In this document: piece after piece, positions 1 through 7,284 of the stretch | How the letters are laid out: the number at the start of each line of letters is the position of its first letter | Position numbering within the stretch: the stretch's first letter is position 1 | From: Actinomycetes bacterium | Lineage (GTDB): Bacteria; Actinomycetota; Actinomycetes; Mycobacteriales; Mycobacteriaceae | Reading direction: 5' to 3' | Length of the DNA stretch: 14,778 nt | NCBI GenBank assembly: GCA_023404955.1 | Contig: JAEXZY010000087.1 | Location: 1 to 14,778, forward strand | The notes under the pieces: model-generated | Told to the model about the DNA's origin: nothing | Databases searched by the model: none | The model's input: the letters and a program-made list of their open reading frames with translations, nothing else | Made by a program: the position numbers and the translations under genes

Positions 1-1
1 G

Positions 2-493
2 CGCACCGCCGCGGCTGCCCGGCGCATCGAGGTCGCGTCGGCCGCGGTAGTGGCGCTCGCGCTGCCCGGCGGCACCCCGCTCCCTGAGCAGTCCGGGGTG
101 CTGGTCGCCGGCCGCGGCCGCCTGCACACCAAGGCGGTGACCCTGTCGTCGCGCAAGTGGGGTCGGCGCGGCAGCGTCGAGATGGTCCGGCTGTCCTACG
201 GCCGCTTCGGTGATGACCTGGCGCGGCGGGCGGGTGACGAGGAGCTGCTCACGTGGGCGGAGCAGGATCTGGCGACGTTGTTCGGTATCACCGTGACTCC
301 GGAGGACAGCAGGGTGGCGCGCTGGCTCGACGCGATGCCGCAGTACGGCCCCCGGCACGCCGACCTGATCGCCGAGCTACGGGCAGGGTTGCCGCCAGGG
401 CTCGCCGTGGCCGGCGCCTACCTCGACGGCATCGGCGTTCCGGCCTGCGTGGCCGCCGCCACGAGGGCGGTGGCGGGCATCGTGACGCGATAG
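2..493 (+). CDS. hemY: Coproporphyrinogen III oxidase (HemY/CgoX), C-terminal part
   Basis: This is the C-terminal end of an FAD-dependent protoporphyrinogen/coproporphyrinogen oxidase; the reading frame is open from base 2, so the start lies before the window. In Actinobacteria this enzyme oxidises coproporphyrinogen III to coproporphyrin III in the coproporphyrin-dependent haem pathway. The visible family signatures are the strand GVLVAGRGRLHTKAVTLSSRKW, seen in two pieces around bases 98-160, the ARWLDAMPQYGPRHADLI region near bases 318-370, and a C-terminal GAYLDGIGVPACV segment that closes the FAD-binding fold. It ends in TAG 22 nt before hemQ on the same strand, so the two are probably co-transcribed. 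The GTG at base 50 is an internal codon, not a start. Family assignment is firm; the choice between proto- and coproporphyrinogen as substrate is inferred from the lineage and the hemQ neighbour. Confidence 0.9.
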   Translation, partial: RTAAAARRIEVASAAVVALALPGGTPLPEQSGVLVAGRGRLHTKAVTLSSRKWGRRGSVEMVRLSYGRFGDDLARRAGDEELLTWAEQDLATLFGITVTPEDSRVARWLDAMPQYGPRHADLIAELRAGLPPGLAVAGAYLDGIGVPACVAAATRAVAGIVTR

Positions 494-515
494 GGCGTCA
501 TGGCACGATGGAGCG

Positions 516-1220
516 ATGGCCAAGCTCGACTTCGACGCGATCAACTCCACCGTTCGCTACCTGATGTTTTCCGTGTACGCCGTCACGCCCGGGGTGCTGG
601 CCGACGGTGACGACGAGCGCGCGGCGGTGGTCGACGAGACCGAGGCGTTCCTGAAAATCCAGGAGGACAACGGAGTCGTCGTGCGGGGGATCTACGACGT
701 CGCCGGTATGCGCGCCGATGCGGACTTCATGATGTGGACGCACGCCGACAACGTGGAGGCGCTGCAGGCCACCTATGCCGACTTCCGCCGCACCACCACG
801 CTGGGCCGAGCATCGACCCCGGTCTGGAGCAATGTCGCGCTGCACCGGCCGGCCGAGTTCAACAAGAGTCATGTTCCGGCGTTCATGGCAGGGGAGGAGC
901 CGGGCGCCTACATCTGCGTGTATCCGTTCGTCCGGTCCTTGGAGTGGTACCTGTTGCCCGACGAGGAGCGCAGGCGGATGCTCGCCGAGCACGGCATGGC
1001 CGCGCGTGGCTACAAGGACGTGCGCGCCAACACGGTGCCGGCCTTCGCGCTGGGTGACTACGAGTGGCTGCTGGCGTTCGAGGCGCCGGAACTGCATCGC
1101 ATCGTCGACCTGATGCGTGACCTGCGCGCCACCGATGCGCGCCGCCACGTCCGCGAGGAAACGCCTTTCTACACGGGACCGCGCGTATCGGTCGAACGCC
1201 TGGTCAAGGCTTTGCCATGA
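516..1220 (+). CDS. hemQ: Coproheme decarboxylase HemQ/ChdC (Rv2676c-like)
   Basis: A 234-residue chlorite-dismutase-fold protein that converts Fe-coproporphyrin III (coproheme) to haem b in two peroxide-dependent decarboxylations, the last step of the pathway served by the upstream hemY. The motifs match actinobacterial ChdC: proximal haem ligand His159 (in LAEHGMAARGYKDVR), the distal histidine typical of Actinobacteria at His119 (EFNKSH), and the redox-active tyrosine at Tyr136 (CVYPFVRS). These lie one residue from the positions I recall for the Corynebacterium diphtheriae enzyme (158, 118, 135). Large blocks such as WTHADNVEALQATYADF agree with M. tuberculosis Rv2676c as I remember it. 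The start ATG at 516 gives the conserved MAKLDFDAIN N-terminus; a GGAG lies only 2 nt upstream, closer than usual, so translation may depend on coupling to hemY 22 nt upstream. A 182-bp AT-richer gap follows. Confidence 0.95.
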   Translation: MAKLDFDAINSTVRYLMFSVYAVTPGVLADGDDERAAVVDETEAFLKIQEDNGVVVRGIYDVAGMRADADFMMWTHADNVEALQATYADFRRTTTLGRASTPVWSNVALHRPAEFNKSHVPAFMAGEEPGAYICVYPFVRSLEWYLLPDEERRRMLAEHGMAARGYKDVRANTVPAFALGDYEWLLAFEAPELHRIVDLMRDLRATDARRHVREETPFYTGPRVSVERLVKALP

Positions 1221-1369
1221 TTTTTGCTGGCAAGTAAATCTTTGTGAGTCACTCTCAGATTCTGCAAATTATTGACAGCAGCGCCGATCGACGTCATAGG
1301 GCCTTAATACCCCTTCTTTTCGGGGAAGTGCCGTCTCAGCAAACGACCCATTGCTTTGTCAACGCCGTT

Positions 1370-1403
1370 TTGCCGAACACCGCGAATTGCTAGTATCCCT
1401 GCA
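1370..1403 (+). promoter_or_regulatory. Leaderless promoter of the EAL gene
   Basis: A -10 hexamer TAGTAT at 1391-1396 lies exactly 6 nt before the ATG at 1403, so transcription would start at the A of the start codon. This is the usual layout of mycobacterial leaderless genes (TANNNT, then 6-7 nt). A possible -35 TTGCCG is at 1370-1375 with a short 15-nt spacer. No Shine-Dalgarno sequence precedes the ATG, which agrees with a leaderless mRNA. Confidence 0.6.
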
Positions 1404-3169
1404 TGCCAAAGGCCAGGGGGGTGACGGCGAGCGCTCTGATCGTCGGCTCCGCCTACGGCGTCTGGCTGTGGTTCGGGTGGGGTGGACCCGCCGTCGTCCG
1501 CGTCGTCGACGACGTCGGTCTTGCTGTCTTCGCTCTGACCGCTGCGTGCTGCGCCGCGTGCGCGGCGTTCTCGCTCAGCGGTCGTGATCGCGCAGCCTGG
1601 GCGTTCATCTCAGCTGGTCTGGGCGGGTGGGCCGCCGGCGAGGTGGTGTGGAGCTACTACGACCTCGTCGTCGGTGAGGCGCCGACGCCATCCTGGGCCG
1701 ACGTGGGATACATGTCCTTTCTGGTCGGGGCCGGACTGTGCCTGATCGTCAAGCTCACCGCGTCACCCACCAGTGCGCAGCTGCGGGTGCTGATCGACGG
1801 AGTCATCGTCGCGGCCGCGATCTTCGGCGCGGCATGGGTGACCTGGCTGCAGACGGTATACGCCGCTCGCAACAGTGATGTGCTGTCGGTGACCGTGGCG
1901 CTGGCCTACCCCGTGATCGATATCGCCCTGGTGACCACCGCCGGGTTGATGCTGTTGCGTACCCCAGCGGCGCGGCGTGCGCCGATGGCGCTGCTCACCG
2001 CCGGTCTGATCGCTATTGGGGTCTCCGATGTCGCCTTCGCCTATCTGACCGCGACGGACACCTATGACGAGCAGCACTATCTGTCGACCGGTTGGGCGAC
2101 GGGTTTCCTGTTGATCGCTGCGGCGGCACTGGGCGCCCGATGCGCCGGCCCCGAGGCTCCCGATGCGCAGCCCGCCGCGGTGTCGGGCTGGCTGCCGTAC
2201 GTGCCGGTGTTGCTGTCCGCTGTCCTGTGTACCCCGGTGCTGATCGCCGGGATGGGCCCGGTGTTCGTGGCCGTCGCCGTCGTCGTGATCGCGGTGACCA
2301 TCCGGCAGTTCGTGATCCTCGGGGAGAACCGGAAACTGCGTGCCGACATCGCCGCCGGCCGGGCAGACTCGGGCCCACCGGCGATTCTGGGTGAGCTTCA
2401 GCACGCCATCGAGAACGATGAACTGCGCGTGGTCTATCAGCCGCAGTACGACCTCTTCACCGACGACATCATCGGCGCTGAGGCGCTCGTGCGCTGGCCG
2501 CATCCCCGCCGGGGAATGCTGGGCCCCGATCAGTTCCTACCGCTGGTGAACCGCAGCGATCTGATGACGTCGCTGACCACCGCGGTGCTGGACCTCGCCC
2601 TCGCCGACACCGCGATCTGGCACAGCAGGGGTTTCGCGATCCCTGTCGCGGTGAACGTGTTCGCTCCCGTGGTCAGCGAGCCGGCGCTGAGCGTGGGCGT
2701 CGCCGGTGCGCTGCGCCGACACGGGCTCCCGCCGGAGGCGCTCACCGTGGAGATCACCGAGGACCGGTTACTCGCCGACCTGCCGGGCACGCGGACAGCT
2801 CTCGACCGGCTGCGTGCCAGCGGCGTCCAGGTCGCACTCGACGACTTCGGCAGTGGGTATTCGGCGCTGTGGTATTTGCGGGACTTCCCCGTCGACCAGG
2901 TCAAGCTGGACCGGGACTTCATCGCGCCGATCCTGACGCACGGACCGTCGGCGACCATCGTTCGCGCAGTCATCGAGATGACCCATGCGCTGGGGCACAC
3001 GCCGGTGGCCGAGGGTGTGGAGAGCGCCGAAATCGCGGCGCGGCTGCGTGAATTCGGCTGCCGGGTGGCGCAAGGGTTTCACTTCAGCAGGCCGATGCCC
3101 GCTGACGAGATGCTGGCCCTGCTCGAGGCGCAGCGGCGCGAACGGGAGCTGGCGCCGGAGCCTTACTGA
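1403..3169 (+). CDS. Membrane-anchored EAL-domain c-di-GMP phosphodiesterase
   Basis: A 588-residue protein with about nine hydrophobic segments in residues 8-305, a short charged linker (306-330) and a C-terminal EAL domain (about 331-580). EAL domains hydrolyse cyclic di-GMP to pGpG in the cytoplasm; the membrane half is presumably a sensor. All the catalytic and metal-binding signatures I know are present: E360-A-L, N418 (AVNVFA), E450-ITE453, D480-D481 (LDDFGSGYS), K501 (VKLDRDF), E537 (VAEGVE) and Q557 (AQGFHFSRP), so it should be active. There is no GGDEF domain between membrane part and EAL domain, unlike the usual mycobacterial GGDEF-EAL hybrid. I recall an EAL-only protein in M. smegmatis (MSMEG_2774) and this may be its relative; that is memory, not a comparison. 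The gene replaces the Rv2675c position of M. tuberculosis. Its last 7 nt overlap the end of convergent msrB. Confidence 0.9.
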   Translation: MPKARGVTASALIVGSAYGVWLWFGWGGPAVVRVVDDVGLAVFALTAACCAACAAFSLSGRDRAAWAFISAGLGGWAAGEVVWSYYDLVVGEAPTPSWADVGYMSFLVGAGLCLIVKLTASPTSAQLRVLIDGVIVAAAIFGAAWVTWLQTVYAARNSDVLSVTVALAYPVIDIALVTTAGLMLLRTPAARRAPMALLTAGLIAIGVSDVAFAYLTATDTYDEQHYLSTGWATGFLLIAAAALGARCAGPEAPDAQPAAVSGWLPYVPVLLSAVLCTPVLIAGMGPVFVAVAVVVIAVTIRQFVILGENRKLRADIAAGRADSGPPAILGELQHAIENDELRVVYQPQYDLFTDDIIGAEALVRWPHPRRGMLGPDQFLPLVNRSDLMTSLTTAVLDLALADTAIWHSRGFAIPVAVNVFAPVVSEPALSVGVAGALRRHGLPPEALTVEITEDRLLADLPGTRTALDRLRASGVQVALDDFGSGYSALWYLRDFPVDQVKLDRDFIAPILTHGPSATIVRAVIEMTHALGHTPVAEGVESAEIAARLREFGCRVAQGFHFSRPMPADEMLALLEAQRRERELAPEPY

Positions 3170-3573
3170 CCTGTGGGCACCAGTCGCAGCGAGATCGAGT
3201 TGATGCAGTACCGCTGGTCGGTCGGGGTCGGATAGCCCTCACCTTCGAAGACGTGCCCGAGGTGGCTGTGGCAGTTGGCGCACAGCACCTCGACTCGATG
3301 CATGCCCAGCGAATCGTCGGAGCGCAGGATCACCGCATCGGAATCGGCGGGATCGAAGAACGACGGCCAGCCGCAATGGGATTCGAACTTCTCGGTGCTT
3401 CGGAACAGTTCGGCGCCGCAGGCGCGGCACTGGTAGACGCCTTCGGTCTTGGTGTCGGTGTACTCGCCGGTGAACGGTCGCTCGGTGCCGGCGCGGCGCA
3501 GCACGGCGAACTCGTCGGGGTTCAGCCGCTCGCGCCACTGGTCGTCGGTCAGCTGCAGCTTGGGACCTGTCAT
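3163..3573 (-). CDS. msrB: Peptide methionine (R)-S-oxide reductase MsrB
   Basis: A 136-residue cytoplasmic enzyme that reduces the R-epimer of methionine sulfoxide in proteins or as free amino acid, using thioredoxin. It is a full-length single-domain MsrB: catalytic Cys123 in RYCINSISLRL, a probable resolving Cys67 in SHCGWPSF, and the structural zinc site from C49-x2-C52 (QCRACG) and C98-x2-C101 (LCANCH). It is the Rv2674 orthologue by order and sequence. The ATG at 3573 lies 10 nt after the aftC stop codon, making it the last gene of the ribD-to-msrB run, but it also has its own leaderless promoter (separate entry). The 3' end overlaps the convergent EAL gene by 7 nt. No reductase partner (msrA, thioredoxin) is in the window. 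Confidence 0.95.
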   Translation of the reverse strand: MTGPKLQLTDDQWRERLNPDEFAVLRRAGTERPFTGEYTDTKTEGVYQCRACGAELFRSTEKFESHCGWPSFFDPADSDAVILRSDDSLGMHRVEVLCANCHSHLGHVFEGEGYPTPTDQRYCINSISLRLVPTGQ

Positions 3574-3586
3574 GACCGCCAGGCTA
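3573..3586 (-). promoter_or_regulatory. Leaderless -10 element of msrB, sharing bases with the aftC stop
   Basis: Read on the minus strand, TAGCCT (3586-3581) is followed by 7 nt and then the msrB ATG (3573-3571), the spacing expected for a leaderless transcript. The TAG of the hexamer is the aftC stop codon. A GGCGG in the gap is too close to the ATG to be a good ribosome-binding site. The hexamer agrees with TANNNT; no clear -35 was found. Confidence 0.45.
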
Positions 3587-4861
3587 CTCGGCGGGCGCGG
3601 TGGCGATCCGGTTGCCGGAGGTGAGCCAGGGCGGGTCGATCCCGTCGGCCAGTCTGCCGTCGCGGCGGGCGTCGAGGTAGCGGAAGAGCAGCACGCAGAA
3701 CACCACGATCACCATCAGGGACCAGCCGTAGGTGATCTTGAGGTATTCCAGTGCGCGTCCGGTCGACGGGAGCTGCCACAGCAGCCAGCGGTCCATGGTC
3801 AGGAATCCGTAGGTGGCCAGCCACGCGACCCAGTTGCGCAGCACCGAGTTGGGCAGCACGACCGTCATCAGGAAGGGGAACAGCGCGATCGAGTAGTAAC
3901 CCTGGCCGAGTGAGAGCACCAGCCACGAGGTGGTCAGCAGTACGCCCGACGACGTCAGGGCCCAGAAGAACGGGTCCCGGGTGCGGTAGTACCGGTACAG
4001 CAGCCACAGCGCCGCCGCGCCGAGTGCGGCGAAGGTGATGCGCAGCGCCAGGATCAACCACGTCGGCAGACCGAAATAGAGACCGTTGCCCAGAATGGAG
4101 CTGTTGAAGTAGTCGCGGGTGGACAAGATGTAGGGCACCGTGCGGGTGACGAAGCTCATCGGGTCCGAGATCAGCGGCCACGCAGCGAGGTTGAACGCGA
4201 TCGGGACCGCGAAGGCGGTGGCCAGCACCCGCCACTGCCGGTTGAGCACCGGTATCAGCAGCAGTGGCGCGAGGAGCGGTTTGACCACCAGCGTCAGCCC
4301 GATGCTCACGCCGGCCCACCATTCGTGACTGCGGTTCCCGTCCAGCAACCAGCGGAAGAACAGCACTTCGAGCAGCAGAAGGACGCCGTTGATGTTGCCG
4401 AACACCAGGGTGTTGGTGACGGATTCGGTGCAGAACATCGCGAGCAGCAGGGCGGGCGCTGCCACCGAGCTGAGCGTGAAACCGAACAGGCGCAGCAGGA
4501 AGTAGCCGGCCAGGATGATGGCCACGGTGTTGAAGAAGATGAACCAGTTGCGCGACGCCACCTCGGGGAGGTAGCCGAAAGGCGCCATGATCAGCGTGCC
4601 GCCCGGCGGATACAAATAGTGCGGGTCGACGTAGTCGAAATGCTCGTTGTAGATGTCCCAGCCGAACTTGAAGTTGATGACCGCGCGGTAGACCGGTGCG
4701 AAGTCGTCGGTGATGTAGCGGTTGAACACCAGCACATAGCTGCGGTGGATCACCGACAGGATCGCCAGCGGCCACAGGACCGAACGAAGAACCGCTGCGG
4801 TGGTGGGCGGGGACGTGCGGGGCCTGAATGCTTTCACTACAAGATCACGCACGTCAGGCAC
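3584..4861 (-). CDS. aftC: Alpha-(1->3)-arabinofuranosyltransferase AftC
   Basis: A 425-residue polytopic GT-C glycosyltransferase (GT87-type). In mycobacteria AftC uses decaprenylphosphoryl-arabinose to add the alpha-1,3 branches of the arabinan in arabinogalactan and lipoarabinomannan, working on the outer face of the plasma membrane. The sequence shows the GT-C acidic pair in the first outer loop (ITDDFAPVYRA, D52-D53), the block WDIYNEHFDYVDPHYLYPPG right after it, and about ten hydrophobic segments with short polar loops. Blocks such as STRDYFNSSILGNG and LEYLKITYGWSL agree with Rv2673 as remembered. The GTG at 4861 is the first start of the open frame; a second GTG at 4852 is preceded by a 7-nt gap and a TACGGT hexamer and may be the real, leaderless start. 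The Rv2672-like gene lies 28 nt upstream and msrB 10 nt downstream. Confidence 0.93.
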   Translation of the reverse strand: MPDVRDLVVKAFRPRTSPPTTAAVLRSVLWPLAILSVIHRSYVLVFNRYITDDFAPVYRAVINFKFGWDIYNEHFDYVDPHYLYPPGGTLIMAPFGYLPEVASRNWFIFFNTVAIILAGYFLLRLFGFTLSSVAAPALLLAMFCTESVTNTLVFGNINGVLLLLEVLFFRWLLDGNRSHEWWAGVSIGLTLVVKPLLAPLLLIPVLNRQWRVLATAFAVPIAFNLAAWPLISDPMSFVTRTVPYILSTRDYFNSSILGNGLYFGLPTWLILALRITFAALGAAALWLLYRYYRTRDPFFWALTSSGVLLTTSWLVLSLGQGYYSIALFPFLMTVVLPNSVLRNWVAWLATYGFLTMDRWLLWQLPSTGRALEYLKITYGWSLMVIVVFCVLLFRYLDARRDGRLADGIDPPWLTSGNRIATAPAE

Positions 4862-4870
4862 CGTACCGTA
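4852..4870 (-). promoter_or_regulatory. Tandem TACGGT candidate -10 for an aftC internal promoter
   Basis: On the minus strand two overlapping TACGGT hexamers share one T (4870-4865 and 4865-4860). The second is 7 nt before the in-frame GTG at 4852, which fits leaderless transcription starting at that codon. The evidence is limited to hexamer and spacing; there is no recognisable -35. Confidence 0.35.
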
Positions 4871-4889
4871 GCGGCACGGACCCGGGTCG

Positions 4890-6467
4890 TCAGGCCGGGC
4901 AGTACGTGTCGGTGGCCGGCAGGGCCCCGGTCTCGAGGTAGCCGAGCACCGGGGGCAGCGCGCATGCCGAGTAGATCGTGGCGCCGTGGCCGATGCCCTG
5001 CCAGATCACGCGCCTGTTGGTCGACCCGGCGTTGATCGCGGTCGCGGCGACGGCGGCGACCCCTTCGTTGCCGACGACGGGATCGTTCTGCACCCCCAGC
5101 AGCAGCGTCGGGGTCGTGAGGCCCTGGGGTTCCTTCGGCGCCGTGCCGCTGGGCCAGTTCAGGCACTTGACCATGTCGAGAGCGCCGACGGTGCCGAATT
5201 GCGGGTAGCGCTTGCCCCATTCGACGACGAGTTCGCGCACCCGGTCGGGGGTGGGCCGGTTCAGCGCGTCGCTACAGGAGTTGACGAACTGCCCGTCGGT
5301 CTGGCGCAGGGTATCGGCGGTGTTGATCAGGTTGTTGAGCCGGTTGCTGTCCCCGCCGTTCGCGTCGGCGATCGCCTGGGCGAGTTCGCGGCCGACATCC
5401 ACCCGATTGCCCTGGGGGAAGGCCAGCGCCGTGGAGATCGCATCGGCGACGGCGGCCACCGACGCCCCGCCGGGCCCGTTGCCGGCGCGGGCCGACGCCA
5501 GCAGTGAGTCGACGGCGGCTTTCGGGTCGGGCAGCGGGCAGGTGCTGGCCGCGCACTGGGCGGCCCAGGCGTCCAGCGACGCCTGCTCACCCTTCACCCG
5601 CTGCTCGGTCGCAGCCTCGTCCGAGATACCCAGCGGCAGGGGAGAATCCAAGACCAGGCGGGCGACCTTGTTGGGGTGCGAACCGGCGTAGGCGAGGGCG
5701 ACCTGAGCGCCGTTGCCGATGCCCAGGAGTGCGAGCGCGGGCACGTCCCAGGTGGTGCGCAGACGCTCGAGGTCCTCCGCGGCGTGGGCGTTGTCGTAGG
5801 CCGAGTCGCCGGGGGCGATGGTGTCGGTGCAGCTCGTGGTCGCGGTCATCGTGATCGCGCCGAGGTTGGCAACCGGGTCGTCCCCCGACTGGAACTGGGC
5901 CTGCTCGAACATCTCCTGGCGGTCGAACACATCCCGGCAGTCGAGGGCGCCCGACATGCCGATGCCGCGACGATCGACCGCGACGACGGGATGCTTGGCC
6001 AGCACATCGGTGCCCGCGCCGGCCAGCCACGCCGGCAGTTGCACCGAGGACGGCAGGTCCGAGCCGGTCGTCATCACGAGCGGACCGGCATCCGCGGGCG
6101 TCTGGGCCGATCGGGCCCGCACCACGCCGATGCTGACGGAACCGGTGGCCCCGGCGATCGGGTCCAGGTCGGCGTCGTAGCTCGCGCAGTCCAGCGTCAC
6201 TCCGGCCGGTGGTGCGACCGCGGCCGCGCTGAACACCCGCGACGTGCAGTCCCGCCAGGACAGTTCGTTCTTCGGCACCTCGATCGCGGGCGGACCGGCG
6301 GGCTTCTCGCTCGTGGTCACCGCGCCCTGCGGGTGCGCCCCGGAATCGGTGGCATAGCGCGGATTGGCTGCCAGCCCGGGAGAGCACGCGGTGAGCAACG
6401 ACACCGTCACCGCAAGCACTGCCGGCACCGATCGACGCATGCCGACCACAGTACTGATGGCGCTCAC
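4890..6467 (-). CDS. TAP-family alpha/beta-hydrolase lipoprotein (Rv2672-like), nucleophile serine replaced
   Basis: A 525-residue exported protein of the tripeptidyl-aminopeptidase-like alpha/beta hydrolase family, orthologous by position to Rv2672, which is annotated as a secreted protease. The N-terminus has a signal peptide ending in a lipobox L25-T-A-C28, so the mature protein should be lipid-anchored outside the membrane. The fold signatures are DRRGIGMSG (165-173), the nucleophile-elbow region ALLGIGNGAQVALAYAG (246-262), the acid D462 (GVQNDPVV) and the base H494 (GIGHG). The elbow reads G-I-G-N-G where active relatives have G-x-S-x-G, so the expected serine (position 251) is glycine; I checked this codon (GGC) in the DNA. 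It may be a non-catalytic or divergent member. GTG 6467 overlaps the ribD stop by 4 nt (GTGA), suggesting coupling; ATG 6440 is an alternative start that still gives a good signal peptide. Confidence 0.85.
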   Translation of the reverse strand: MSAISTVVGMRRSVPAVLAVTVSLLTACSPGLAANPRYATDSGAHPQGAVTTSEKPAGPPAIEVPKNELSWRDCTSRVFSAAAVAPPAGVTLDCASYDADLDPIAGATGSVSIGVVRARSAQTPADAGPLVMTTGSDLPSSVQLPAWLAGAGTDVLAKHPVVAVDRRGIGMSGALDCRDVFDRQEMFEQAQFQSGDDPVANLGAITMTATTSCTDTIAPGDSAYDNAHAAEDLERLRTTWDVPALALLGIGNGAQVALAYAGSHPNKVARLVLDSPLPLGISDEAATEQRVKGEQASLDAWAAQCAASTCPLPDPKAAVDSLLASARAGNGPGGASVAAVADAISTALAFPQGNRVDVGRELAQAIADANGGDSNRLNNLINTADTLRQTDGQFVNSCSDALNRPTPDRVRELVVEWGKRYPQFGTVGALDMVKCLNWPSGTAPKEPQGLTTPTLLLGVQNDPVVGNEGVAAVAATAINAGSTNRRVIWQGIGHGATIYSACALPPVLGYLETGALPATDTYCPA

Positions 6468-7249
6468 CGGTCTGCGGCTAAGCGCACGTAGCGCAGGAAC
6501 AGGTATCCGTCGTCGTCGCTGAGCACCTGCTGCAGGCGCAGCGGCGCCCGATCGTCATCGTCACCGGTGACGATGCGCCCGGCCGCGCCGCCGACCAGTA
6601 CCGGCGCCACTGTCAGACACAACTCGTCGAGCAGTCCGTCAGCGATCAGCCTGCCGAGGATCCCGGGTCCGCCCTCGGCGAGCACCCGCCCGAGGCCGCG
6701 TTCGGTCAGCACGGTCAGTGCTTTCGCCAGGTCCAGCGATTCGGGGTCCGGGCCCGACACGTCGATCACATCGGCCAGGCTGCCCAGAGCGCGGCGGGTC
6801 TTGGGTGCCGCGGCCGCACTGGTGAACACGATCGGCGCGACCTCGGTGCGCCGGAAGACGGCTGCGTCGGGGTCGACGGAGCCGGATCGCGTGAGCATGG
6901 CGATCGGCGGGACGGCGGCTTGCCCGCGGGCCTCGCGAGCGGCGCGCTGATCATCGGCGGGGGAGGCGCCGGAGTAGTCCTCGGCACGCACCGTGGCCGC
7001 GCCGACCAGGATCACGTCGGCCAGTTCGCGCAGCACCGAGAACAGCGCCTTGTCTCCGGCACCGCCGAGGCCGCCGGACGTGCCTGCGCTGGTGGCGCCG
7101 CCGTCGGCGGAGGCGATCATGTTGGCCCGCACCCAGCGCTCACCGGGGTAGTCGTACCGGGCGATCAGCTCACCGCGGTCGATCGTGTCGTCCGTACCGA
7201 GCACTGTGAACTGCGTCCCGTCCGCGTCATTCCCCATACCGGTGCCCAT
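6464..7249 (-). CDS. ribD: RibD C-terminal-type NADPH reductase (Rv2671-like)
   Basis: A 261-residue single-domain reductase of the bacterial RibD C-terminal/dihydrofolate-reductase-like fold, without the N-terminal deaminase domain of classical RibD. Family signs are RWVRANMIASADGG near the N-terminus (substrate-binding strand), VGAATVRAEDY, and the NADPH-binding VLAEGGPGILGRLI near residues 190-205. The M. tuberculosis counterpart Rv2671 is called RibD; as I recall it can act as a dihydrofolate reductase substitute and its overexpression is linked to para-aminosalicylate resistance, so the true substrate may be a pterin rather than the riboflavin intermediate. The start is ATG 7249 (MGTGMGND) or the in-frame ATG 7237; the frame is open farther upstream but that part lies antisense to zapE and is not coding. 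It diverges from zapE with 34 nt between the start codons and heads the four-gene run to msrB. Confidence 0.9.
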   Translation of the reverse strand: MGTGMGNDADGTQFTVLGTDDTIDRGELIARYDYPGERWVRANMIASADGGATSAGTSGGLGGAGDKALFSVLRELADVILVGAATVRAEDYSGASPADDQRAAREARGQAAVPPIAMLTRSGSVDPDAAVFRRTEVAPIVFTSAAAAPKTRRALGSLADVIDVSGPDPESLDLAKALTVLTERGLGRVLAEGGPGILGRLIADGLLDELCLTVAPVLVGGAAGRIVTGDDDDRAPLRLQQVLSDDDGYLFLRYVRLAADR

Positions 7250-7271
7250 ACGCAGAATCTCAGCACGCCGA

Positions 7272-7284
7272 TAGGGTGCCTGCA
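7272..7284 (+). promoter_or_regulatory. Leaderless promoter of zapE
   Basis: TAGGGT at 7272-7277 is followed by 6 nt and the ATG at 7284, so the transcript should begin at the start codon. The segment from hexamer to ATG (TAGGGT-gcctgc-ATG) is nearly the same as at the EAL gene (TAGTAT-ccctgc-ATG). No -35 consensus is visible. The element lies in the 34-nt gap shared with the divergent ribD start. Confidence 0.55.

Noticed and set aside
1272..1300. TTGACA (1272-1277) with a CATAGG-like -10 18 nt on, as a promoter in the hemQ-EAL gap
   Set aside because: The -35 is perfect but no acceptable -10 follows at 16-18 nt, and the EAL gene already has a leaderless -10 at its start codon.
1310..1324. 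CCCC/GGGG pair as a hemQ terminator
   Set aside because: Only four pairs and no T-run; chance level in this DNA.
1763..2503. Long minus-strand open frame (246 codons) opposite the EAL gene
   Set aside because: It reads as Arg/Gly/His-rich sequence without motifs and lies opposite a gene with complete conserved motifs: a GC-rich antisense shadow.
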